A stretch of 64,000 nucleotides of DNA from positions 1 to 64,000 of the forward strand of contig JAAPAO010000077.1 in NCBI GenBank assembly GCA_013115145.1, given 5' to 3'. The translations under genes were made by a program, and so were the position numbers. Shown in pieces: positions 30,723-43,000 of the stretch (position 1 is its first letter; every line of letters begins with the position of its first letter). This stretch comes from Perkinsus chesapeaki. Taxonomy: Eukaryota > Perkinsozoa > Perkinsida > Perkinsidae. The notes below the pieces were generated by a model. The model saw only the letters and a list, made by a program, of their open reading frames with translations, had not been told where the DNA came from and did not search any database.

Positions 30723-32826
30723 CTAGCTCGAAGGTGGAGCAGCTGCCATCACTCCATTGGCCCCTGTCTGCTGCTGTTGCTGCATGAGGATGTCGTTCTG
30801 CTGCTCCGCGGCCTTTTTCAACGTTTTCGATTCCTTCACTCGGTTGCATTTGTTAATGCGAATCCCTCCACGCTTCTTTATTTTCATACGAATGCGATCT
30901 CCCGATGATAGATTGTAATACGCCAAAGACTTGCTGTCGTCGCTGAAAACATTAAGGTGCTTTCCCCCATCACCAGCGAGACATACCGGCCAAATTTAAT
31001 CCGGAATTCCGGCCTTCATACCCCATATACGACAATACAATTTCTCTAGGGCCAATCCGGAGACCCGTTATCAACGTAATAATTGTGAAGTCCGTTCTAC
31101 CCTGTTCACTATATATTCGAAGACCGCCACTATCAAAGCCACGATCTTTTTTTGTGGTCATACAGTTATCTCGAAGTTTCCCCTTCCCCCAGAGCCCTTA
31201 TTACTTCAGCACTCCAGTTTCCCTCACAATAAGCTTCATAACCCCTGTTTTCCATCCCTGTGCTCTCGACTCTAGCATAGCCTTAAGCTCCCCAATGGTC
31301 ATTCGCATACTCAAATCATCAATAACTATATTATTAGGTGACACTTGGCCCTTCTGTCGAATCGGTGCTGGAATTCTTTGTATTATACGTAGAGAGAGAG
31401 TATCACCTGCCATAAGACTAAATCGATCACGTGATCGATTTCATCATTCTACGCACTCTCAAGAATTTTCTAAACGTTCTCAAAGACCATTATTCAGACG
31501 ACGAGACAGAGCCAGTCATCGACCCGATGCCTGGCAACGGTTATATTTTAAAAAGTTGAAAACGGTTGAAAAGATAACTGAATTTTCTTCAGTTTTGCCG
31601 GCTAAATCCCACTTCAGTCACCCAGCACAAGCACTACCTTTCTTAGCAATCCATTTATCCTCGGGCAGCAGATCAACTCCCAATGGTCTTCTAATGCACA
31701 GATCACGCATGTGGCCTCGCCAAGGGTCGATGGCTCCGAATCCACGGACGTCCAATTCACCCCTTTTCGCTTTATCACAAGTTGATATGATGAAGCCGGC
31801 CTTGGAATGGGCGTTCAGGAAAAACGCGCTAAAATAGTTTGGAAGATATGAACGAAATCTGGGATGTTTTGGCTTATTTCAACCACAAGCAATTAAACCG
31901 CTCTTAAATGAAAATAAATGAACTTGAGCCGCCGCCTTCTAGTTGATCTTCTAGTAGTTCTAGATTGATCCCGATTCCTTTTGCCACTTCAGTACATGGC
32001 CGGAAAATCACAAAGTGCCCTTGAACCAACCTGGGCCGAATGACGAGGAAAATATGTATTTTGAGTGGCTTCAAATTTAAAAGGGTTACTTGGCATGCTT
32101 TTCATAAGGTCAGAGATATTATTCAACAAAGCCCTGAAGCGATGGACTCTTACCGATCCGCATCCAAATGGTCCATAACCTTCAACAAAAGAACATCCGG
32201 AAGAGATTGCATCACCACCACACACTTGAGATCAAGTTCACCAGGGCGAAGTGTTCCATCTGAAGCCGTAAAAATTCATACCACATTTCCTCCTACTCGC
32301 GCTCAGGTATTACCCCGAGACCTCGCCGCCGAGTGCAATGCGGGTGTCTCCACGGCAATCTCAGACTGGTCCCTCACCCAGACCAAAATCGATCATTCGA
32401 TCGATTCGCGCTATTCCTCCATTACTACCTTCCAAGTACTTCACGATCCTACTCCTCACTGGTTTCGGCAGGAATCTTGCCGCGTTCATCGCAGCATCGT
32501 CGCCGTATTTATCCAACTCCGGGCAATAACTATCCGGCTGCGTCCCCAACCCTAGCGGTGTCTCATCCACAGGATTCCATTGCATTCCAACATACGTATC
32601 ACGATCACCTAACAACAACCAACATTCGTCACGCGCCACAAAACTCCCCTTAATTACTCAGAACTTTCATCTGCGCACATTGTATATGCTTCGCTCTCTC
32701 CTCCGGTGTAGCCAATGTAGTTTCATGACCATTACCGCCAGCGATAGGACGTGGCTCGCGCATGGCCGAAGGTGGCTGCGGCATACCCGACATCATACTC
32801 CCGTTATGGTTCATATTGAAACTCAT
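30723..32826 (-). CDS. protein with SF3A1-like C-terminal ubiquitin-like domain
   Basis: The last exons (31413 to 30723) read as the ubiquitin-like domain that closes splicing factor SF3A1. NNIVIDDLSMRMTIGELKAML is followed by LRIGPREIVLSYMGYEG, DDSKSLAYYNLSSGDRIRM and KIKKRGG, matching the SF3A1 layout of a beta grasp then LAYYN...GG. Human SF3A1 stops at the Gly pair plus a few residues; here a Gln-rich tail follows. Earlier exons (start at 32826, MSGMPQPPSAMREP; KYGDDAAMNAARFLPKPVRS; SLPDVLLLKVMDHLDADR) do not show the two SURP modules expected of SF3A1. It is therefore either a divergent SF3A1 or another protein sharing the domain. An ATCGAT-palindrome intron lies at about 31.43 kb. Confidence 0.45.
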
Positions 32827-34016
32827 CGAACACTAACATACATAGCGAATCAGTTCATACCGACATTCCCTCCGTTATCTACTTGGTAACTCTCTCGAAG
32901 TACCCCTGTACTCCCTAGGATAGTCTAATACAGCCCTCCCCAATGAAATAAAACATTTCGTTTTTTAACGATTTCTCGTCTGCTATTGAGTGTGCGACCT
33001 TAAAATTCTGCAGCATAGTACTAGAAGACACAGCAAGGAAGAATATGCAAATCGATCAACCATTTCATGCCTGGGTGCAAAGATACCGGCGCGCGAAATT
33101 TACCGCGCGCGCAGGACTGCCTCGGTAAAATAGAATACTTTCGGAAGACACGCGATAGAACCCTTCAATAGTATAACTAAATTTCAAAGAACAGCTCTAC
33201 TCCATTCCTCAACAGTGGTGGGCGTTGGGACGCGGCGTCATCGGCCGTCAGCTCTCTACTCATAGGAGCGACACTTTATCCCAAGCCCATCATCCACCGA
33301 TTTGAGGGCAACGCCAGGGAGGTCACTTGTCATCATACATGTCATACCCCAGACTACTGAATCATAACCGAGAGCTAGCCAAAACCGCCGCGGTTAATTG
33401 GTAGAACCAGAGCCCTTCTAATATTACCAAGAGCTAGTTCAAGCAATCCTCCCGGAACCTCCTAATAAGAAGACGCGAACCCGACTAAAGCGAAAGAATT
33501 AATAACTGCATTTATCCACAATCTACCCTCATCCTCCAATAGGGCCCTATAAGACATGCTTAACCAAAAGGAAGAGTAGGTGAACTCAACAGTTACTATT
33601 GCTACTACGTAGGATAATAAGTTGGGAAATTGTAATGAGTGATCATTCGATCGTTCATCATCATCATCACACTGTGATCTCGACCTCATACTCGTGATCG
33701 GCACCCATGAAACTATCGCTCATCAAACACCTAAAATATGATACAGTACATAGTCAACAATTATCAATTATAAAATATATATCGGAAGAGGAGCGGTATG
33801 GAAAGCTAAGAGAATTGTTAATATTGCAACAATAGCGAATGATGACAAAGACAAGTAAAATGTAAAAATCGATCGCAGAGAGAGATACCAACTATACGAT
33901 GTAAGTGGCAAATATATGGCAATGTACAAAATAACAGAGATACTGTTTCCATCCAGGATCCTCCAAAACGAAAACGCTTCACCGAAACCAGAGCAACCAA
34001 GAGCGCGTATTCGTCC
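32827..34016. other. no firm gene; weak minus-strand ORF
   Basis: A minus frame at 33462-33704 has a mixed hydrophobic stretch but no flanking exons I can join. Several TCGATCA strings (33052, 33650, 33870) recall the palindromic intron motif. A CGCGCGAAATTTACCGCGCGCG self-complementary patch is at about 33091-33112. Confidence 0.35.
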
Positions 34017-37000
34017 CTACAATGTATAAGCGTATTTCCCAGGCTTCTCCGGCAGCCTAAACTGCAGCTTCGCCTTCACTTGAGCTTGATTGATAGTAAC
34101 TCTACGGATCGCAACAAGACTGTCCTTCATACCAGCCACTAACCACCAGGATTCCTCCTTCTCACCAGGATAATACCTAGCAGCTTCAACCATGCACCAC
34201 ACCCGATCTAAAGATACTCTTACTTAGCGTAAACCGGCACGAATCCAGCCGTTTTATCGATCACACCCAGATCGCCATCCCTCTCCAATACAATAGGAAT
34301 CTGTCACGAAATCGATCAACCAAATCGATCAACCGTTTCATCCTACAGTCACAGTCGTGCCATCCTTAGACTTGTTGATTTTATACTCCATATTGATGCT
34401 CGGGAACTGATTGCACGCTTGCGCAACTTCAGCAACTTGTGACTCCGACAAATTCCGGAATAGTTTATTCCTCTTATCATCGTCCAAGTCCAATATATCA
34501 AGCACATCTTCAACCTAAGATACCATCCCACAAAATGGTAAGCAAAAATCGCTTCGCTCCGCCTACATCCATTTTCTTAGCCTCATCCACGATATCCTGA
34601 GTAATATACGGTAACTGCATCAACAGACTAGTGTCCGGTCCCATCGCCTGGACAATCATCTGTGACAACTCCATTGCTCTCAATGCTACTCGGTACCTAA
34701 CACCAAATCGATCACCTGGGCGCGCGCTAAATACAAATCCTACCATTCGTTACTGGCAACAACATCAACCATGGCTTGAATAAGCCTGGTGGAGTTGATG
34801 AGGATGGTCCTCTGGTCGGCTGCGAGATCAGATCCTGGAAGCCTTTGGCGGGCCAGGTGGGCGTGGAGGAGAATAATGCACTTAACGACCGGATCGCCCT
34901 GCTTCAACTTGTTAGTTTCCACAGGAACCTAATCGATCAAAGTGCATCCAAGTCAACCTTAAGATACTCCCCACCTTCAGACGCTCAGCCAAGTTCCTGA
35001 GAGGTCCCTCCTCGCCAGGGCGAACAGGAATAGACTCGAATTCCGTCGCGCCACATAATGCTTCGACCAGAGCGCGCCTCTTGCTGGTGCGGGTGATGTT
35101 GCGTGAGAAGATCTCAATAGTCGATGGTCTCGTGTAGTAATACCTGATTAAGATAACAACAATTTTTAAATACAAGTGTTGATCATATAATTTAATTTTA
35201 ATAATCAATTCACTCAATCTGACAGTAAAAATTTTTAAATAAGTCTTGAATTGTAAAACATAAGCTTAGCATCAACCTAAGATACCAAAACCAACCCAGA
35301 CAGTTCTATTATGTATATTATTTTGATTCCACAATAATCAATATGTAGCCTGCGTATCTGTGATATAACGACGAAGCTCAGCCCACACCACATTGCACCA
35401 TGCTCACACTACAACCCCATCGAACGAGACTACTATTTTCGATCAACTTGATAATATTTCTTCTCAAAAACGTCAAGACGGTCACGCCTGGCGATTCCCC
35501 CTCGGAAGATTCCAAAATATCCCCTTAAACGTTGATTGAAATGTATAGAGAAGCGATATGACGTAAATATAAGACAACAGCAAATACATCCCACTTACGC
35601 TGCCACCATGCCAAGATTAGTGCTGCTCAAGGTTATCTCATCATCACCAATTTCGATACAGCCTGTCTGAGCCAAAGCATCAGCAGTCGACTCGATAATC
35701 TCAGACAAGAAATCTGATATCTCTTGTGGCGACACACCCTACAAAAAAGTTAAACAAAAAACGCTTCGCTCCGCCGCTTACCTGTAACGAATAGTAGTTA
35801 GGATTGCGTGTGATTCTTCTATAGAAGAATGTCCATGTTAACCAATCCACCGCATCTTGCTTGTTCTCTATGGTACCCGAAACAACCTAGAAAGAATCTT
35901 ATCATCGCACTATAAAGATTTCAGATCCGCCCCATTGAGCGATCAATGACATTCCAAGGAACATCATCACTTTTCCATTTCCCATCCAATTTTTAAACCC
36001 GGAATTAGCCCATTTCGTTTTTAAAATGAATCCTCCAGTTCAAGTTCCCATGTATCGTATTCAGGAAGTGTCCATGACAGTTTATATCGGTATCATAGAA
36101 AAGTTCTTCACAAAATTCCGAGTCCTAACTCTACCATTCAGTCCAGAGGTTTATTCTCATCTACTCTATAATATTAAATATTATTATGACGCATTTATAT
36201 TAATATTTTTTATTATATTTCATGTATATAATATCTACATAAATTCACACCATGCATAATCAATTCCTCAACCCGCCCACCTCAGCATTAAGATGATCCG
36301 TAAGTTTCTGATCAAGTTGAGATTCAACGGGCATCGGCTCATAAATGAACTTCTTATAGTAATCCTTCTTGGTAGTCGGACACAACAGTGCACACCTACA
36401 AAACCGGTAAACAAAAATCGCTTCGCTTCGCTAAACCTACGTAGCATGATCATCAATTCCAGGCCGACCAGCAATGGACATCATCTCAACTACATCAGCA
36501 ACATCATAATCGACATAACGACGTTGCCTGATCAAACGCAAATCGATCACGCGATCGATTTCACATCCATCTCACCTGGCATCATACTTAACCGTATCCA
36601 TCACCACAACCATTCTACAGCCCGCATTGCGCGACTGCGGCAAAAGCCCCCAAGCAAGGTCAACAGTCACCACCATAATCTGCACAAAAATGCCCCTGCC
36701 TCGGTTCGAACCCACGCCCTTACCTGTACTGCGCCACTTTCAAACAGCTCCATTAGACAGTCCCTTTCCCTATTGCTCAGACCTTCATGCATGTATCCGA
36801 CGCCATGCATCAATGACGTCACCAATCCACGCTCGCGAGTCTTCCAACCGTACTCCTTCGAAAGACCGCTGATATGCTCCTTCATAGCTTCCTCTGATAT
36901 ATGACGGAATCTGCACGCATGCACATAAAGATACAAAATAGGTTAACTCGAATGCACCCTTACCTGTCCGGACTGTTATCAGCTGTGGCTTGGAGCATCA

Positions 37001-40000
37001 GGTCGGCTGCCACCATTCTGCTCTGTCGGCGATCCCCAACAAACACCACCACCGGTTGAGTCGGAGAGTTCGCCTTAATCAAATTATACCTGTTAAACAA
37101 AAACAGTCATTCGTGAATCGCTTCGCTCCGCTAAAGTACGTAGGTCTGGTCATTGCAGCCATTCTCGCATTTCTGCTGTAGATGTCGTAACCATGAATGA
37201 TGACCTTCACCGGCACCGCACGAATCTTGGTCGGGAAGTTAAATTGAGAGGATACCGGTGCGCCCATCCAACCACCGAGATCGTTGGCATTCTGAAAATA
37301 AAATGTACCAACCAGGATTCGAACCCACGGCCTCCTTTCTTCAAGAGACCTCCGAGCCGGATTGACACCAGTGTAGCAATGCAAGTGGCACGTTATCAAC
37401 CCGATAGTTTCGAAGATTTGCCACCAAATCCCCAAAATGAGTCTATTCCCCAGCGAAATGGCACTGCAAAAATCTACCGGAAATTTCCACCAATTTTTCC
37501 CTTACCAACAACTGTGAGCGGAAATTCACATTTCATCACCGATTTACACCTTGAAGATTTTATAAACATAATTCCGCTCGTCTGACTTATGAAAAAGTGC
37601 GCCCGATAAAGCGACCGATAAAGGGGACCTACCGAGACGGACGCCGCCAAACCGATGATCCTGCATGGCTTGAAAGTCTCTCCATTTTCGGATGCCTGCG
37701 CTGCCAAGTTCGAGGTGATATATCTGATACCGACATTCCCAAATCTACACGCATGCACATGACACATACCTCATCCTCGACACGCACACTTCCATTGTGG
37801 CACCGACTGTAGGGTGATTCAAAAGATGCAGGTCATCGGCAATGAAGAGAGATACCTGACAATAATGCGAAATGGCCACCAACGGTACATTATCCAACTC
37901 GATGCCCAAGTACGGTGGTAAATCCATCGAGCAAAATGCGATTTAATAATCTACATTATGATATTAATTCTTTGATGTTACGGGAATGATTCTGATTCTG
38001 AATTTCATGACTGGGTAAAAAGTGCTAATTTTTCCACCAAAAACCAATTCCAAAGGAAATTAAATTTCCCCAATATCGAGAACCTACTCTAAAAAGCATA
38101 ACGTTGTCATTATTCCACAAAGAACCGCGTTCGAGCACATTCCCTTCCGGCCAAATTCAACGGCTTCTCACCTGTTGCACCGGCTTCCGAGTTCTCCACC
38201 TCCTCGACAACATATCCCAGTGCTCTGGTGTGGTGATGATAATATGCGACGAATCCAACAGCTTCAAGTCTTGCGAAGCCTCACCTGACAATCGCCATAA
38301 TTTAGCTAATTTTCAACCAACGCGAAAATCTTCTCACCAGTGAGTTTCGTAACAACACAGCCGAGGCCTTCTGACCCGAACTTCTTCTGCCAGTCAGTCA
38401 ACCTCAACTCCGCAAGCCGTTCAAACGGGCACATATATACGCATCGTTTAATCTGACAAAATTGGTAAACATGAAACGCTTCGCTCCGCCTACATCATAT
38501 TCTTTCAGCATCCTTAACACAGCAAACTCGGCACACTGCAATTTTCCAGAGTTGGCCGGCGCGCACAAGAGCGTGTTCTCATCGCTCTGGAACATCTGTG
38601 TGAACGTCTGCGTCTGTATAGGGTTCAACTTGCCAGCTAAGACAATGCGCATGCGTGCAGGCCTATCTCATACCGCTCTTTCCCCTACTCGCGCCATAGA
38701 AGACCTGCTCGGCCTTAGGCCACTTCAGTGCGGTTATCGGCAATGGCATCAGATCCAACAGCTCAGTCTCTGGAGGATTCCTCTCCGGTAGAATCAAACG
38801 ACGGAAGTTAACGGGCAACAGAGACTCTGCTCCAATCCACCTGATTGAGAAAAAAACGAAATCTTCGCAGTGCGAAAGATACGCCTCAGGGGCTGGCGTA
38901 TTCCCAACAATTCCAAAGGCGACCCAAAAATTTTCGCGAACCTAATTCGGTTTTTGCGATCGCCCATCGGCCTTAGGCTTATCAAACGAAACTCAAAGGT
39001 AAGCGAAAATTTTCCACTGGTGTCTTTCGATCAACCTATTTGGAATCTTTTGCCCCGAATGCCATTCCCAAATCCTTACCTGTCCGACACACATCTTATA
39101 AAGTAATGTGGCGGCATTGGATCTGTGATAGGCACCGTGAAGGTAAGCGTATGCTCCTGGTCAGCCTGGGACTGCCTCAGCGCAAACAACTCGTAATATA
39201 GTATAGTCTCCTGCTGAGTATCTTCAACAAAGATCCAGAAGGGCTCCGTAGTGGAGTGAACCTGAAACTCAATTTCTACTACTTCACCCATTTTCGAAAT
39301 TCCTCTCAAACTGCTACGCGAAATCCCCCTAGTGGCTACGAAAGCAATAGTCTCTATAAAATATTCCACCGAATATGATATACTATTCGATATCATACAC
39401 CTAAGACACCCCATCCCCACAACGCCGCTCACCTTCGGGTCGAACTGGAAATCTGGCGTCAATGTGAGTTCCACCAGCAGACAGCTACGAGTCAACGGTT
39501 GGACATAAGCCGCCAAATCAAGCTTAGGGAACTGATGGACGTATTTGTAGATGTGCTTTCCTGAAAAGGTCGCGAGTTCAAATCCCAGGTGGGGTATTTT
39601 TATAACCTAGTTTCGGCGCCCTCAGAAGTTCACCAATTTCGTGAGGTTTGTAATCATAGTACTGCTCGAAACGAATATCTTTCTTCTCGATTTTACGTAG
39701 AATATCCTGAACGTATCCAAGCTTGAAGCGCGCATGATGCAAAATAGCTCATACCTCCGGTATCTCCTTGAAGTGCCTTAAAGGAGTCTGTACGCTCCAG
39801 AAACGCTTCTCGACCACTTTGCTCCAAAGAAGCGCCTTCTTAGCCAGATCGGCCCAACCACGACGCAAAGCAATCTCAAATAGAGCACGGAAAATACGAC
39901 CAGCAGATTGCTCAACATACCTGATCAAACAAAAAGCATGCACGCATGCACAACATCATATAAATTCAAAAAGTTGCTATTTCCAAGCGGCGATGTCGGA

Positions 40001-43000
40001 ATACATACCCCTAATCCTAGGCCTTTCAGACCTGCCCCACTGAGTGCTAGAAGGGGGTCAACCTTGCTATAGCTTTTTACATTAGCATTTATTATTATCT
40101 TAATTCCTTAACAAACAGGTTGGTGAAGCATAAAGGACTTAATTTCCAACTGTGTCCATAACTGAGACTCCACAATACTCCATCATCGTTATTCACTATA
40201 TTATTATTCCTATAATACCTCAACACTGAAGACCCTCCCTCAGCTTCCCCTCTACCCCACCATGCCCACACTTACACCATGTCCGCTTGTAAGGCAAATC
40301 CATCCAGCGGCAACCGTGAGATATAAGCTTGCAGCAACACGTTTATCTTAGAGCCCGTCTCCTCAGCACCGCCCTTAACCGGTATGGGCACCTATTTGAG
40401 AAAAGATTCCCCAGAGCTTGATTGGCTAACCTCACCTTCTCCACCAGTTTACTGAGCTCAACCTTCTCCTCTTCTCTAACCGGAATGTATTTGAATTCCG
40501 AACTCAATGAGAATAGACGAAGCAGCTCTATATCAGACATGCGGGGCTTTAAATGTTGATTGTAGACAGCCATAGATGGATATCTGAATTAGAACAGAGG
40601 AAGTTACGGTATGAAAATACACAACAAAAAGTTGGAAGATGTCGACCATTTCTTCCTTAAGTACTTCGTCTAACGAAGCTATCGTTTTATCCTTCGTCAG
40701 TTCGACCCTTGCCGAAGCTTCACATGGTCGTTCGTGTTCAGTATATGTTGAGTAAGTAAAGGGAAGTTGGCCCACTAGTATTAACTGTATAATACTAATT
40801 CACATTTCCTATAATAATCATTTGTATAATTTATGCACGTCTCGAACCAGTATTAAAGATTTTGACGACATCTACAAAAGACTCCCTTCGCCAACGCTGC
40901 CTTGCGACCTCGCACGGCAGTGGTGCCAGATGATCATTTCATCCATCACTAGCCATCATCTCACCTTCACTTATACCATCACACCATCATCAAAATTTCA
41001 CGCGCCACAAAATTCCCTTTCTTACTTTATGTAATAATGTGCCGCAACTCTTCCCAAAGCTGTTATGTGGCATTGACCTGTTCTCTTATCGTATTTTACC
41101 AAACCATTCTTATCCAGCATCGACATGGCAGCATGGCAGAGATTAACACGATGCTGAAAAGGACAGAAATTGACAAATCACACTCACTTCCACAATTCTA
41201 AAAATTCTACAAAGCTCAGACCAGCGGGTCCCCCCCCGTCCACGCCGAGCGGCAGATAACAAAATCAATATGAAAGCTGGCAAGGACAATTTCGGTGAAT
41301 TCCCCAGCAGCATTAAAATTCCAATCCAAGCTTACCTGTATGAGCTTAGGATCATCCCTAGGATTCCCCTCCTCATCCCCCATCGGCACACCGTACAGCT
41401 GCGGTGCTTTCATCATCCTTACGTGCAGGTAAGTGTACCCGAGCCAACGGACGGCGTCATCTCGTGATGCTATGGTGCCAAGTGCCATCTCAGCATTGAT
41501 CATATCCGGCAGGGCAGATAGCATCTGCGATTCAATGGGAAGTTGAGTATTGTTAAGTGATAGGTAATATTGAAGCTCAGAACGATTGGTGATGACGATA
41601 CCTGAGAGAGGGGATGAGAGTGGATTGGACCAGGCTTGAAGTTGAACAAGATTCACACCCGCCATATCAACCCGCATCCCTCAAGCAGCACCAGTGGCAA
41701 TGCTGTTACCCGTATAACCCAGAACGCACAAGAAATTGATAATTTGATCCATGTTATATTATAACAAGAGTATTGATAAAGTGCTTCATATAAAAGTGCC
41801 ACTACTAATAGCTCTATCCCCCCTATTTCTCACCAATCTAGTAAATGCACTATTACCAATGATCTACAACTCGATACGTGTCATTATTATCAATATCTCT
41901 CGCCCCCCTACTCACCATGTCCAGTAGTATCATACTGTGGTCGTCCAGCTCTACCCATCATCTGCATCATATCCATCGGACTGAGTTCAACCCAATCACC
42001 CTTCTCCGGGCTGTACACTTGCGTGCCCTTAATAATAACCGTATGCGCCGGTAAATTAACTCCCCACGCCAAAGTCAACGTCGACACCAACACTTGAATG
42101 TGACCGTCCGCGAACAGATCCTCCACAGTAGTTCTATCAACTCTGGCCATTCCTGCATGATGAATGCCAAAGCCATACTTCAACAGATCCGCCAGATCCG
42201 GCGACTTGATCGTGTTCTCAATTTCATTCTCGATAATCTGTTTCGACGCTCCGCTGTCCGGCAGGAACTTCCCTAAGATTTCCTTCTCCATCGCCATGTC
42301 TCTCAGCTCCCTCGCCGTCTTCAACGTATCCTTCCTTGAATGTACAAATATGATAATCTGGTTGTTTCCAGCGTCCGCTTCGACCTTTTCAAACAATACT
42401 TCGTTCATGACATTAGCCCGTTTAATCGCCTTCTTCGAGCTCACTCCCACATATGTCTGGTCCAATGGCACCGGTCGATACTCCTGGCCGAAATAGAAGA
42501 GCCCACGGTTCAGGTTGACCCTCAAGAAAAGGGCGACATCCTTGTAGTTGGGCAAAGTGGCCGAAAGTCCCACCAACCGAACGTGCTCCTGAGTCTGCTC
42601 AATCTGCCGCAACGTACGAGCAACTATGGATTCGATGACAGGACCACGACTGTCGTGTAGAAGATGTATCTGAAATAATGAAACAAGAACCTCCTTGCGC
42701 TCAGTAATCTCCACAGTCTATCCCGCGCTCTTCCCCACAACAGTTCTTGCCGCAGTGAAGCTACTCCCAGTCGGTAAAATGCATACCGACTCGAGCTCCT
42801 ATGATTCCCCTCCTTCCCCGCATTCCTCCCCCAACTACCTCATCAATTATAATGAGTTTAACCAAAGCCGTGAAGCCTCGACTTTCGCCCGCCTTCCGAG
42901 TGACAACATCCCACTTCTCAGGAGTAGTAACAATAACATTGGTCTGCTCGATCTGTTCACGGCTGAGGGATTGGTCGCCGGAAAGCTCCTTAACGGTAAG

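Noticed and set aside
31085-31837. 250-codon plus-strand open frame
   Set aside because: It runs across splice sites and exons of the minus-strand gene whose ubiquitin-like domain is recognisable; no domain in the plus translation.
37292-37360. Functional tRNA gene in a Brr2 intron
   Set aside because: Only the 3' half (T arm, acceptor, oligo-T) looks like tRNA; D and anticodon arms do not fold.
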